Assembly: GCA_036526195.1 (NCBI GenBank)
Contig: DATCYZ010000019.1
Span: 1-12,738 of the forward strand
Origin: DATCYZ01 sp036526195
Lineage (GTDB): Bacteria > Pseudomonadota > Gammaproteobacteria > Burkholderiales > SG8-39
DNA: 12,738 bases
Reading direction: 5' to 3'
The notes below the pieces were generated by a model that was given only the letters and a program-made list of their open reading frames with translations, made no database searches and was not told the DNA's origin. The translations under genes were made by a program, and so were the position numbers. Below, one piece after another: positions 1 to 8,049 of the stretch (position 1 is its first letter; every line of letters starts with the position of its first letter).

Positions 1-2510
1 TCGAACTGCTGCTCTCGGACATGGGCGAGAAGCGCCACACGCCGAGGAACGAGGTCGACGCCTGGGCGAAGACGCTCGGCGTCGGCTTGCCGCGCTTCGC
101 CGCGCGCGCCCAGCCGAAGCAGGACCTGTCGCACCCGGCGATCGCGGTGAACCTCGATGCCTGCATCCAGTGCACGCGCTGCGTGCGCGCCTGCCGCGAG
201 GAACAGGCGAACGACGTCATCGGCTACGCCGGGCGCGGCGAGCATTCGCGCATCATGTTCGACTTCGACGACCCGATGGGCGCCTCGACCTGCGTCGCCT
301 GCGGCGAGTGCGTGCAGGCCTGCCCGACGGGCGCGCTGATGCCGGCGCGCGAGGCGGGGCTGGACGCGATCGACCGCACCGTGGACTCGGTCTGCCCGTT
401 CTGCGGCGTCGGCTGCCTGCTCACCTACCACGTGAAGGACAACCGCATCCGTTTCGTCACCGGCAAGGACGGCCCGGCGAACCACGGCCGCCTGTGCGTC
501 AAGGGGCGCTACGGCTTCGACTACGCCCACCATCCGCACCGGCTCACCAGGCCGCTGATCCGCAGGGCGGACGCGCCGAAGTCGGCGCACGCGGCGATCA
601 AGTCCGAGGACTGGGCGAGCGTGTTCCGCGAGGCGAGCTGGGAGGAGGCGCTGGCCGTCGCCGCCGGGGGCCTCGCGAAGATCCGCGACCAGGACAGGCA
701 CGCGCTGGCCGGCTTCGGCTCGGCCAAGGGCTCGAACGAAGAGGCCTACCTGTTCCAGAAGCTGGTGCGCACCGGCTTCGGCACCAACAACGTCGACCAT
801 TGCACGCGGCTGTGCCACGCTTCCTCGGTGGCGGCGCTGCTCGAGGGCGTCGGCTCGGGCGCGGTGTCGAACCAGGTGAGCGACGTGTTGCAGGCCGAGG
901 TGGTGTTCCTGATCGGCGCCAACCCGACCTCGAACCACCCGGTGGCGGCGACCTGGATCAAGAACGCGGCGAATGCCGGCGTCAAGCTGGTGGTGGCCGA
1001 CCCGCGGCGCACCGACCTCGCGCGCCACGCTACGCACTTCCTGCAGTTCAAGCCCGATACCGACGTGGCGCTCCTGAACGCGATGATCCACACCATCATC
1101 GACGAGAACCTGGTGAACGAGGCCTTCGTGCGCGAGCGCACCAGCGAGTTCGAGGCGCTGAAGGCGAACGCGAAGCGCTTTTCGCCCGAGCGCATGGCGC
1201 CGGTCTGCGGCATCCCGGCGGTGAAGATCCGCGAAGTCGCGCGCCTGTACGCCACCTCGCAGGGCTCGATGATCCTGTGGGGCATGGGCATCAGCCAGCA
1301 TGTGCACGGCACCGACAACGCGCGCTGCCTGATCGCGCTCTCGCTGATGACAGGGCAGGTGGGGCGGCCCGGCACCGGCCTGCACCCCTTGCGCGGGCAG
1401 AACAACGTCCAGGGCGCCTCCGACTCGGGCCTGATCCCGATGATGTACCCGGATTACCAGCGGGTCGACAACCCGGAGGCGAACGCGCGCTTCGAAAAGC
1501 ACTGGGGCGCGACGCTCGATCGCAAGCCCGGCCTGACGGTGGTCGAGGTGGTGAACGCCGCGTACGAGGGAAAGGTGCGCGGCATGTACGTCATGGGCGA
1601 GAACCCGGCGATGTCCGACCCGGACGCGAGCCATGCGCGCGAGGCGCTGGCGAAGCTCGAGCACCTGGTGGTGCAGGACATTTTCCTCACGGAAACCGCC
1701 TCGCTCGCCGACGTGGTGCTGCCGGCCACCGCCTGGCCGGAGAAATCCGGCACCGTCACCAACACCGACCGCATGGTGCAGCTCGGGCGCAAGGCGGTCG
1801 AGCCGCCTGGCGAGGCGCGCGAGGACCTGTGGATCATCCAGGAACTGGCGAAGCGCCTCGGCCTCGCCTGGGCGTATGCCGGCCCGCAGGCGGTCTGGGA
1901 CGAGATGCGCGCGTGCATGGATTCGGTGCGCGGCATCACCTGGGCGCGGCTCGAGCGCGACGCCTCGGTCACCTACCCCTGCGAGAACGAGGGCGACCCC
2001 GGCCAGCCGGTGGTGTTCCAGACCCATTTCCCGACGGCCACCGGCCGCGCGAAGTTCGTGCCCGCCGACCTGATCCCGGCGAACGAGCAGCCGGACGCGG
2101 AGTACCCGATGGTGCTGATCACCGGCCGCCAGCTCGAGCACTGGCATACCGGCGCCATGACGCGCCGCGCCGGGGTGCTCGATGCCATCGAGCCGGAACC
2201 GACGGTGTCGCTGCACCCGGAGGAGCTTGCCGCGCTCGGCGCGAAGGGCGGCGACGTGATCACCGTGGCCTCGCGGCGCGGCAGTATTGCGCTCTTCGCC
2301 CGCGCCGATGCCGGCACGCCGCGCGGGGCGGTGTTCGTGCCGTTCGCCTTCTACGAGGCGGCGGCCAACGTGCTCACCAACCCGGCGCTCGATCCCTTCG
2401 GCAAGATCCCGGAGTTCAAGTACTGCGCGGTGAAGCTTTCGCGCGGCGGCAAGCGCCCGGCGGACCCCGGCTACGGCAAGGGTCGCGCGCTCTCGCTGAC
2501 GGGGGGATAG
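1..2510 (+). CDS. fdhA: Formate dehydrogenase alpha subunit (molybdopterin, Fe-S), 5' partial
   Basis: This is the catalytic subunit of a cytoplasmic NAD-dependent formate dehydrogenase, which oxidises formate to CO2. The frame is open to the window edge (first full codon at base 3), so the Met at base 21 is internal and the N-terminal [2Fe-2S] part expected for the family lies outside. Numbering from that Met: a two-cluster ferredoxin domain (C48/C51/C54/C58 and C91/C94/C97/C101, the latter in CVACGECVQACPTGAL); the molybdopterin-oxidoreductase Fe-S motif C125-x2-C128-x3-C132 with C159; the active-site pair C265-H266 in TRLCHAS, so the enzyme uses Cys, not Sec; and a C-terminal molydopterin-dinucleotide-binding domain from about residue 690. 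The stretch between LLLSD and the first ferredoxin motif has no Cys, so the NuoG-like His-Cys3 cluster of Cupriavidus-type FdsA is not seen here. It resembles Methylorubrum Fdh1A-type subunits instead. The family is secure; the symbol is not. Confidence 0.93.
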   Translation, partial: ELLLSDMGEKRHTPRNEVDAWAKTLGVGLPRFAARAQPKQDLSHPAIAVNLDACIQCTRCVRACREEQANDVIGYAGRGEHSRIMFDFDDPMGASTCVACGECVQACPTGALMPAREAGLDAIDRTVDSVCPFCGVGCLLTYHVKDNRIRFVTGKDGPANHGRLCVKGRYGFDYAHHPHRLTRPLIRRADAPKSAHAAIKSEDWASVFREASWEEALAVAAGGLAKIRDQDRHALAGFGSAKGSNEEAYLFQKLVRTGFGTNNVDHCTRLCHASSVAALLEGVGSGAVSNQVSDVLQAEVVFLIGANPTSNHPVAATWIKNAANAGVKLVVADPRRTDLARHATHFLQFKPDTDVALLNAMIHTIIDENLVNEAFVRERTSEFEALKANAKRFSPERMAPVCGIPAVKIREVARLYATSQGSMILWGMGISQHVHGTDNARCLIALSLMTGQVGRPGTGLHPLRGQNNVQGASDSGLIPMMYPDYQRVDNPEANARFEKHWGATLDRKPGLTVVEVVNAAYEGKVRGMYVMGENPAMSDPDASHAREALAKLEHLVVQDIFLTETASLADVVLPATAWPEKSGTVTNTDRMVQLGRKAVEPPGEAREDLWIIQELAKRLGLAWAYAGPQAVWDEMRACMDSVRGITWARLERDASVTYPCENEGDPGQPVVFQTHFPTATGRAKFVPADLIPANEQPDAEYPMVLITGRQLEHWHTGAMTRRAGVLDAIEPEPTVSLHPEELAALGAKGGDVITVASRRGSIALFARADAGTPRGAVFVPFAFYEAAANVLTNPALDPFGKIPEFKYCAVKLSRGGKRPADPGYGKGRALSLTGG

Positions 2511-2521
2511 GGCCGGCGACC

Positions 2522-2549
2522 CCGGGCCGGGGAGAAATCCCCCGCCCGG
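2522..2549 (+). other. Strong GC hairpin with GAAA loop after fdhA
   Basis: A 12-base arm at 2522-2533 pairs with 2538-2549 around a GAAA tetraloop; 11 of 12 positions pair, with one C-C mismatch. It starts 11 bases after the fdhA stop. No T-tract follows, so it is not a classical intrinsic terminator. A 3'-end stabiliser or partial terminator of the formate dehydrogenase message is possible. Confidence 0.5.
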
Positions 2550-2596
2550 CATCAGGGGCGTACACTAGGTCTCGTCGCGAGTCGGGGGAGACGGAC

Positions 2597-3418
2597 ATGC
2601 CGGTCATTGCCATCACGCGGGAGATGGGGTCGCTCGGAAAGGACGTGGCCGCGGGCCTGGGCGAGGCCATCGGCGTCCCGGTGATCTACCACGAGCTGAT
2701 CGACCAGCTGGCCGACCGCATGCGGGTGAGGAAGAGCCACGTGATCCGGCTGCTGGACGGCAAGGCCGGCCTGCTCGAGCGCATGACCGCCGACAAGACC
2801 AGCCTGTTCGTCCACTCGGCCGACGAGATCGTTTCCATGGCGCTGCGCGGCAAGGGCGCGGTGATCCGCGGCTGGGGCGCGAACCACCTGCTGCGCGGGG
2901 TGCGCCACGTGGTCTGCGTGCGCGTCTGCGCGCCCTTCGAGGTCCGCCGCCAGCGCATGCTGGAGCGCCTGGACACCGAGGACGCGGCGCGCGTCACCGA
3001 TGAGATCCAGATGAACGACGAGGCGCAGACGGCGATCATGCGCCGGCACTTCGACGTGCAATGGACCGACTCCGAGCACTACGACCTGGTGCTGAACACC
3101 CAGCGGATCAGCCCGCAGCAGTGCGTCGACGAGGTGCTGCGCATCGTGCAGTCGGAGAAGTTCAGCGAAACCGAGGCCTCGCGCAAGCAGCTGGAAGACC
3201 TGGCGCTGTCGATGCGCGTGCGCGCGGCCTTCCGCCATTCGCCGGAGGCGCGCTCGATCCGCGCCATGGTGTCCGCCGATGCCGGGCGGGTGACCCTCTC
3301 GGGCTGCAGCACCGCCGAGATGCTGGCCTTGATGGAAGTGGCGGCCGCGGTGCAAGGCGTGCGCGACGTCGTCTATCGCGAACAGCCGGAGGACGCGGCA
3401 TCGGCGCAGAAGCACTGA
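2597..3418 (+). CDS. Cytidylate-kinase-like protein with C-terminal BON-like domain
   Basis: This is a 273-residue soluble protein. Residues 1 to about 185 resemble the cytidylate-kinase-like family (Pfam Cytidylate_kin2): an initial beta strand PVIAITRE, then a modified P-loop GSLGKD (residues 11-16) and YHELI (35-39) where the family has its Y-x-x-E-L-I segment. Residues about 202-262 (from LALSMRVRAAF to VVYRE) look like a BON domain, with the typical pattern of a helix, a strand V-x-L-S-G and a final strand. No signal peptide or membrane segment is visible. The start at 2597 is supported by GGGAG (2586-2590) six bases upstream and by the family-typical N-terminus; the same frame is open further upstream, but only as a shadow of fdhA. 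The gene sits 86 bp after fdhA and may be co-transcribed. The physiological substrate is unknown; a nucleotide-binding or sensing role is inference. Confidence 0.8.
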   Translation: MPVIAITREMGSLGKDVAAGLGEAIGVPVIYHELIDQLADRMRVRKSHVIRLLDGKAGLLERMTADKTSLFVHSADEIVSMALRGKGAVIRGWGANHLLRGVRHVVCVRVCAPFEVRRQRMLERLDTEDAARVTDEIQMNDEAQTAIMRRHFDVQWTDSEHYDLVLNTQRISPQQCVDEVLRIVQSEKFSETEASRKQLEDLALSMRVRAAFRHSPEARSIRAMVSADAGRVTLSGCSTAEMLALMEVAAAVQGVRDVVYREQPEDAASAQKH

Positions 3419-3448
3419 GGGCAACACTGAGGGACGCACCGAGGGACG
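3413..3448 (+). repeat. 12-bp tandem repeat, three copies, starting at the stop codon
   Basis: Three consecutive 12-bp units occur: CACTGAGGGCAA (3413-3424), CACTGAGGGACG (3425-3436) and CACCGAGGGACG (3437-3448). The first unit contains the stop codon of the kinase-like gene (3416-3418). As 12 is a multiple of three, the second unit repeats an in-frame TGA, and the third has CGA at that position. It ends about 20 bases before the fhs operator. Confidence 0.8.
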
Positions 3449-3453
3449 GCGCC

Positions 3454-3468
3454 CCCCGGATTCCGGGG
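3454..3468 (+). other. Short perfect inverted repeat before the fhs operator
   Basis: CCCCGGA (3454-3460) and TCCGGGG (3462-3468) are perfect inverted repeats separated by one base, directly abutting the FNR-type operator of fhs. As RNA it would form a small stem of about 5-6 bp; there is no T-tract. It may mark the 3' end of the upstream transcript or be chance in GC-rich DNA. Confidence 0.3.
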
Positions 3469-3469
3469 C

Positions 3470-3483
3470 TTGACCGCCGTCAA
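3470..3483. promoter_or_regulatory. FNR/CRP-family operator upstream of fhs
   Basis: TTGACCGCCGTCAA is a perfect TTGAC-N4-GTCAA palindrome, extended by one more matched pair (C3469/G3484). Its centre (3476.5) lies about 42.5 bp before the predicted transcription start of fhs, the class II activator position. Identical or near-identical copies occur at 8013-8026 and 11970-11983. The likely ligand is the Crp/Fnr regulator at 11305-11907, whose recognition helix carries ExxSR. That pairing is inferred. Confidence 0.85.
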
Positions 3484-3506
3484 GAGCCGCCCGGCGCCGG
3501 CTCCCC

Positions 3507-3512
3507 TATAGT
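3507..3512 (+). promoter_or_regulatory. -10 element of the fhs promoter
   Basis: TATAGT matches the sigma-70 -10 consensus at 5 of 6 positions and is centred 33 bp downstream of the operator centre. The base pairs where a -35 would sit (3484-3489, GAGCCG) do not resemble TTGACA, so the promoter should depend on the activator. The predicted start near 3519 gives a leader of about 58 nt. Confidence 0.65.
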
Positions 3513-3576
3513 CGATCGATCGCCGCATCACACACACTGAATCTGAATCGCACAACCCGCAGTTGAGGAGGCAAGC

Positions 3577-5247
3577 ATGCCCTCGGATATCGAAATCGCG
3601 CAGGCGGCAAAGCTGCAGCGCATCTCCAAGGTGGCGCTCGAGAAACTCGGCATCCCCGAGGACCACCTCGAGCCCTACGGCCACACCAAGGCCAAGATCT
3701 CGTTCGAGTACCTCGAATCCCTGCGCGGCAAGAAGGACGGCAAGCTGATCCTGGTGACTGCGATCAGCCCGACGCCGGCGGGCGAGGGCAAGACCACCAC
3801 CACGGTGGGGCTGGGCGATGCGCTCAACCACATCGGCAAGAAGGCGGCCATCTGCCTTCGCGAGCCCTCGCTCGGCCCGGTGTTCGGGGTGAAGGGCGGC
3901 GCGGCCGGCGGCGGCTACGCGCAGGTGGTGCCGATGGAGGACATCAACCTGCACTTCACCGGCGATTTCGGCGCCATCCAGCTGGCGAACAACCTGCTGG
4001 CGGCGATGCTCGACAACCACATCCACCACGGCAACGAGCTCGGCATCGACCTGCGCCGCATCCAGTGGCGCCGCGTGCTCGACATGAACGACCGTGCGCT
4101 TCGCGACATCACCTGCTCGCTCGGCGGGCCGGGCAACGGCTACCCGCGCGAGGACGGCTTCGACATCGTCGTCGCCTCCGAGGTGATGGCGATCTTCTGC
4201 CTGGCGACCTCGCTCGAGGACCTGAAGAAGCGCCTGGGCAACATCGTCGTCGGCTACACGCGCGAGCTCAAGGCGGTGCGCGCGCGCGACCTGAGTGCCG
4301 ACGGCGCGATGACGGTGCTGCTGAAGGACGCGCTCAAGCCCAACCTGGTGCAGACGCTGGAGAACAACCCGGCCTTCATCCACGGCGGGCCCTTCGCCAA
4401 CATTGCGCACGGCTGCAACTCGGTGATCGCCACCCAGTCGGCGCTCAAGCTGGCCGATTACGTGGTCACCGAGGCGGGCTTCGGCGCCGACCTCGGCGCC
4501 GAGAAGTTCCTCGACATCAAGTGCAGGAAGAGCGGCCTGCGCCCGAGCGCGGCGGTGATCGTCGCCACGGTGCGCGCGCTGAAGTACCACGGCGGCGCGG
4601 ACCTGAAGACGCTCACCCAGGAGAACGTCGAGGCGCTCGACAAGGGCATGGTGAACCTCGAGCGCCACGTCGAGAACGTGTCGAAGGTCTACGGCATCCC
4701 CTGCGTGGTGTCGATCAACAAGTTCACCAGCGACACGCCGGCGGAACTCGAGCTGCTCAACGCGCGCATGAAGAAGCTCGGCGTGCCGGTGGTGCTGGCG
4801 AACCACTGGGCCGAGGGCGGCAAGGGCGCGGCGGAGCTCGCCAAGATGGTGGTCGGGCTGTGCGAGAAGCCATCGACCCCGACCTTCGTCTACGAGGAGT
4901 CGGACACGCTCTGGGACAAGATGAACAAGATCGCCAAGCGCGTCTACCGCGCCTCGGAGGTGACGGCCGACGGCAAGGTGCGCGCGCAGATCAAGCGCCT
5001 GCAGGACGAGGGCTACGGCCACTACCCGGTGTGCGTGGCGAAGACCCAGTCCTCGTTCTCGACCGATGCCTCGCTGCGCGGCGCGCCGTCGAACCACACG
5101 GTGAACGTGCGCGAGGTGCGCCTCGCTGCCGGTGCCGAGTTCGTGGTGATGATCTGCGGCGACATCATGACCATGCCGGGCCTGCCGAAGGTGCCCTCGG
5201 CAAACCGCATCGACCTGGTCGACGGCAAGGTGGTCGGGCTGTTCTGA
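3577..5247 (+). CDS. fhs: Formate-tetrahydrofolate ligase
   Basis: The product couples formate, tetrahydrofolate and ATP to give 10-formyltetrahydrofolate (EC 6.3.4.3), bringing formate into one-carbon metabolism; the reaction is reversible. The 556-residue length is full for the family. The P-loop TPAGEGKT is at residues 66-73, in TPAGEGKTTTTVGLGDAL, followed by the highly conserved REPSLGPVFGVKGGAAGGGYAQV region (about 94-116, split here by description) and the folate/formyl-phosphate-site segments. The C-terminal MPGLPKVPSANRIDL block is typical. The start is fixed by AGGAGG (3566-3571) five bases before the ATG. It is a single-gene unit: an operator and -10 element upstream, and a convergent gene with a hairpin downstream. 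With formate dehydrogenase upstream and oxalyl-CoA decarboxylase nearby, its likely job here is assimilating formate released from oxalate; that role is inferred from the shared operator. Confidence 0.97.
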   Translation: MPSDIEIAQAAKLQRISKVALEKLGIPEDHLEPYGHTKAKISFEYLESLRGKKDGKLILVTAISPTPAGEGKTTTTVGLGDALNHIGKKAAICLREPSLGPVFGVKGGAAGGGYAQVVPMEDINLHFTGDFGAIQLANNLLAAMLDNHIHHGNELGIDLRRIQWRRVLDMNDRALRDITCSLGGPGNGYPREDGFDIVVASEVMAIFCLATSLEDLKKRLGNIVVGYTRELKAVRARDLSADGAMTVLLKDALKPNLVQTLENNPAFIHGGPFANIAHGCNSVIATQSALKLADYVVTEAGFGADLGAEKFLDIKCRKSGLRPSAAVIVATVRALKYHGGADLKTLTQENVEALDKGMVNLERHVENVSKVYGIPCVVSINKFTSDTPAELELLNARMKKLGVPVVLANHWAEGGKGAAELAKMVVGLCEKPSTPTFVYEESDTLWDKMNKIAKRVYRASEVTADGKVRAQIKRLQDEGYGHYPVCVAKTQSSFSTDASLRGAPSNHTVNVREVRLAAGAEFVVMICGDIMTMPGLPKVPSANRIDLVDGKVVGLF

Positions 5248-5248
5248 G

Positions 5249-5284
5249 CTGAGGCGGGCCGCGCGGAGCGCCGGCGCTGCCGCC

Positions 5285-5288
<4 letters not shown>
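5249..5288. terminator. Possible bidirectional terminator between fhs and terC
   Basis: CTGAGGCGG (5249-5257) pairs perfectly with CCGCCTCAG (5280-5288). Inside the loop, AGCGCCGGCGCT (5267-5278) is itself a perfect 12-bp palindrome. The structure lies between two convergent genes and includes the stop codon of the terC-like gene. No clear T-tract flanks it on either strand, so rho-independent termination is only a possibility. Confidence 0.45.
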
Positions 5289-6022
<734 letters not shown>

Positions 6023-6048
6023 CGGGCGGGTGCGTGGGCGGGGGAGAA

Positions 6049-6054
6049 ATTATA
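6049..6054 (-). promoter_or_regulatory. -10 element for the TerC-family gene
   Basis: On the minus strand this reads TATAAT, a perfect sigma-70 -10 hexamer, 26 bases before the chosen start codon. No good -35 lies at 16-18 bp; the nearest TTG-containing match is only 12-13 bp away. Confidence 0.5.
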
Positions 6055-6134
6055 GTGTGTGCGTGCCGACAAGGGCGGCCCGCCCGGCGGGTCGGCCCCG
6101 CGTTTTCGCGCCCAACCGCGGCGAAGCCCGCATG

Positions 6135-6140
6135 TACAAT
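6135..6140 (+). promoter_or_regulatory. Candidate -10 element for the SLC13 permease gene
   Basis: TACAAT matches the -10 consensus at 5 of 6 positions and lies 25 bases before the chosen ATG. No convincing -35 is visible at the usual distance and no FNR-type palindrome lies upstream, so this promoter appears to be outside the operator-bearing set. Confidence 0.4.
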
Positions 6141-6165
6141 CGCAACTCGCTCGAAGGGGGGGGTG

Positions 6166-7479
6166 ATGGAATTTTCGCAGTGGCTGGCGCTGGGAATTTT
6201 CGCGGTCACGATCATCGTCGTCGTGACCAACGTGGTCGACAGTACGCTCGTTGCCCTGCTCGGGGTCACGGTGATGATCTGGCTCGGCGTCATGAGCGAG
6301 ACCGACGCGTTCAATTACGTCGACTGGAACGTGATGGCGATCCTGGTCAGTATCTGGCTGATTGCCGGCTACTTCGGGAAGACGGGGGTGCCGAGCTGGC
6401 TCTCGGTTCAGGCCCTGAAGCTCTCCGGCGGGCATCCGGGACTGCTGGTGATGATCCTGACGTTCCTCGCCGGGGTCATCTCGATGTTCGTCGACAACGT
6501 GGTCACTATCCTGATGATGGCGCCGGTCGCGCTGCCCCTTGCGCGCGCGATGAAGATCCCCGCGGCGCCCATGATCCTGATGATCGGATTCGGCGCCAAT
6601 TTCATGGGCACCGCGCTGATCATCGGCGACCTGCCGCCACAGATGCTCCACAGCGTGGCGGGGGCGGAATTCTTCGACTTCATCTGGCAGTTCGGCCGTC
6701 CCTCGTCCTTCCCGATCCTGGTTGTGACGTTCGTCCTCACGCTCGCGGCCATGTATGCCTACGGCTTCCGCGGTCAGAAGAAGGTGGCTGACGTGGGTGC
6801 CCTCGGGATCGACGCGAAGATCCCGAATCCCCTGTTTGCCACCATCGTGGTGGTCTGGTTCTTCGGCACCGTGATCGCGATGTCGATGCGCGAGTATCTG
6901 GGCGTGAAACTTGGTTTCATCGCGCTGACCGGCGCGGTGTCGCTGGTGCTGGTGCTCGCCATGCTCGGGGATCGCGTCAAGGCGTCAAGCTTCGAGGAGA
7001 TGATGCAGGAGCTGGACTGGCGGGCGATTTTCTTCTACATCGCCCTGTTCGCGCTGGTCGGCGGGCTGGAGAAGGCGCACGTGCTCGATGTGCTCGCTGC
7101 GGCGATCAAGCCGCTGTTCACGGAGAGCTATGCGCTCGGCGCGACGGTGCTTTACTGGGTGACGATCCCGATCGTCGGGCTGGTCGAGCACGATGCCTAC
7201 ATCCTCACGTTTCTCTACACCATTCGCGATCTCGGGGAGGCGGGCATCGAGCCCTGGCCGCTGTACTGGATGCTGCTTTGGTCCGGCACCCTGGGAAGCA
7301 ACCTGACGGTGGCGGGCGCGCCGGCCCTCTACGTTGCACTCACGCTGGCGGAAAAGGAGGAGGGCCGCAGGGTTTCGCTGCGTGAGTTCCTCTCCTGGAG
7401 CATTCCCTTCACGCTGATCTGTGCCGCCATCTGCTACGTGATCGGCATGCTGATCTGGGTGCTGCCGTACGCGAATTAG
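6166..7479 (+). CDS. SLC13 / ArsB-NhaD superfamily permease
   Basis: This is a 437-residue inner-membrane transporter with 10-12 predicted hydrophobic segments in two homologous halves. In the first half, DNVVTILMMAP (110-120) and GANFMGTALIIGDLPP (143-158) match the paired hairpin signatures of the ArsB/NhaD/SLC13 (ion transporter) superfamily. The linker LDWRAIFFYIALFALVGGLEK region (from residue 284) starts the second half, where GTLGSNLTVAGAPA (374-387) is the matching motif. The usual DN-type hairpin of the second half is replaced by EHDA (341-344). Substrate is unknown: a carboxylate, or an anion/proton exchange, are candidates. The start at 6166 was chosen over an in-frame ATG at 6034 because the protein begins directly with a membrane segment and is preceded by a purine-rich AAGGGGGG run; the 44-residue extension is Arg/Pro-rich, overlaps the promoter and looks non-coding. 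It is followed 22 bp later by usp, probably as one operon. Confidence 0.85.
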   Translation: MEFSQWLALGIFAVTIIVVVTNVVDSTLVALLGVTVMIWLGVMSETDAFNYVDWNVMAILVSIWLIAGYFGKTGVPSWLSVQALKLSGGHPGLLVMILTFLAGVISMFVDNVVTILMMAPVALPLARAMKIPAAPMILMIGFGANFMGTALIIGDLPPQMLHSVAGAEFFDFIWQFGRPSSFPILVVTFVLTLAAMYAYGFRGQKKVADVGALGIDAKIPNPLFATIVVVWFFGTVIAMSMREYLGVKLGFIALTGAVSLVLVLAMLGDRVKASSFEEMMQELDWRAIFFYIALFALVGGLEKAHVLDVLAAAIKPLFTESYALGATVLYWVTIPIVGLVEHDAYILTFLYTIRDLGEAGIEPWPLYWMLLWSGTLGSNLTVAGAPALYVALTLAEKEEGRRVSLREFLSWSIPFTLICAAICYVIGMLIWVLPYAN

Positions 7480-7501
7480 GCGACCACGAAAAGGAGTCTT
7501 C

Positions 7502-7945
7502 ATGTTCAAGCACATCCTGATTCCGACCGACGGGTCTGCGCTGTCGCATCGGGCGGTCATCGCCGGTGTGGAACTCGCAGCGGCCATCGGCGCGCGCGTC
7601 ACCGGACTGTTTGCGGCGCCGGCGGCGACGCCGCTGGTGTACCGCGACCTGCTGCCCGTGGGGTACGCGACGCCTGCCAGGCATGCACGCCTGATCGAGA
7701 AGTCCGCAGCCCGTTACCTCGATGTCATCGCGGATCATGCGAAGAAGAAAGGGGTGCGCTGCGCCCTCGTCCAGCTCACCGACGATTACCCTGCCGATGC
7801 GATCGTCGCGACCGCGAAGAAATCGCGCTGCGATCTGGTGTTCATGGCCTCCCATGGCCGCAAGGGGATGGCCGGGCTACTGCTCGGCAGCGAGACCCAG
7901 AAGGTGCTTGCGCGCGCGGGCGTGCCGGTTCTGGTATACCGCTGA
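7502..7945 (+). CDS. Universal stress protein (UspA family)
   Basis: This is a 147-residue single-domain cytoplasmic protein. It opens with the family's FKHILIPTDGS strand and Asp, and carries near its end ASHGRKGMAGLLLGS, the nucleotide-binding loop G-x2-G-x9-G-S with the first Gly replaced by Ala, a common variant. VPVLVYR closes the fold as the last beta strand. Members bind ATP or act as stress-linked partners of other proteins. AAGGAG (7491-7496) lies five bases before the ATG, and the gene follows the SLC13 permease by 22 bp, so the two are likely co-transcribed; a regulatory or stress role for the permease is inference. It should not be taken as part of the operator-bearing set, because the palindrome lies after it. 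Confidence 0.93.
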   Translation: MFKHILIPTDGSALSHRAVIAGVELAAAIGARVTGLFAAPAATPLVYRDLLPVGYATPARHARLIEKSAARYLDVIADHAKKKGVRCALVQLTDDYPADAIVATAKKSRCDLVFMASHGRKGMAGLLLGSETQKVLARAGVPVLVYR

Positions 7946-7966
7946 GGGCAGGGCAACGGATCGCAA

Positions 7967-7994
7967 CCCTTCCGGCGGCGCGGTGCGGAAAGGG
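7967..7994 (+). terminator. Possible hairpin terminator after usp
   Basis: CCCTTCCG (7967-7974) pairs with CGGAAAGGG (7986-7994) with one bulged A and an 11-base loop. It lies 21 bases after the usp stop and before the tctC operator, where a terminator would be expected. No T-tract follows. Confidence 0.35.
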
Positions 7995-8012
7995 CGGTTC
8001 GCTGGCGAACTC

Positions 8013-8026
8013 TTGACCGCCGTCAA
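8013..8026. promoter_or_regulatory. FNR/CRP-family operator upstream of tctCBA
   Basis: TTGACCGCCGTCAA is identical in all 14 bases to the fhs operator, centred at 8019.5. It is framed by a second, off-centre inverted repeat, CGAACTC (8006-8012) and GAGTTCG (8033-8039). It precedes the tctC start by 115 bp. Its presence ties the transporter operon to fhs and oxc. Confidence 0.85.
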
Positions 8027-8049
8027 GGTCAGGAGTTCGGTCCCGCGCC

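Noticed and set aside
2561..2566. TACACT as a -10 for a separate kinase-gene promoter
   Set aside because: Only 4 of 6 to consensus, with no -35 at 16-18 bp; too weak to list.
170..2596. Long open frame in the kinase gene's frame running back across fdhA
   Set aside because: It is the +2 shadow of a high-GC gene: Arg/Gly/Pro-rich, no family match. Only the part from 2597, with its own ribosome site, is coding.
3373..5097. 574-codon antisense open frame over fhs
   Set aside because: Low-complexity His/Arg/Ala/Val composition, exactly opposite a fully conserved gene; a GC-bias shadow.
6065..6096. GC-rich inverted repeats in the terC/SLC13 divergent gap (GCCGAC at 6065-6070, GTCGGC at 6091-6096)
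   Set aside because: Only six pairs with a long GC loop; expected by chance at this GC content, with no link to an operator type I recognise.
6034..6165. 44-residue N-terminal extension of the SLC13 permease
   Set aside because: Covers the promoter region, is Arg/Pro-rich and places a non-membrane stretch before the family-typical first helix; the ATG at 6166 is better.
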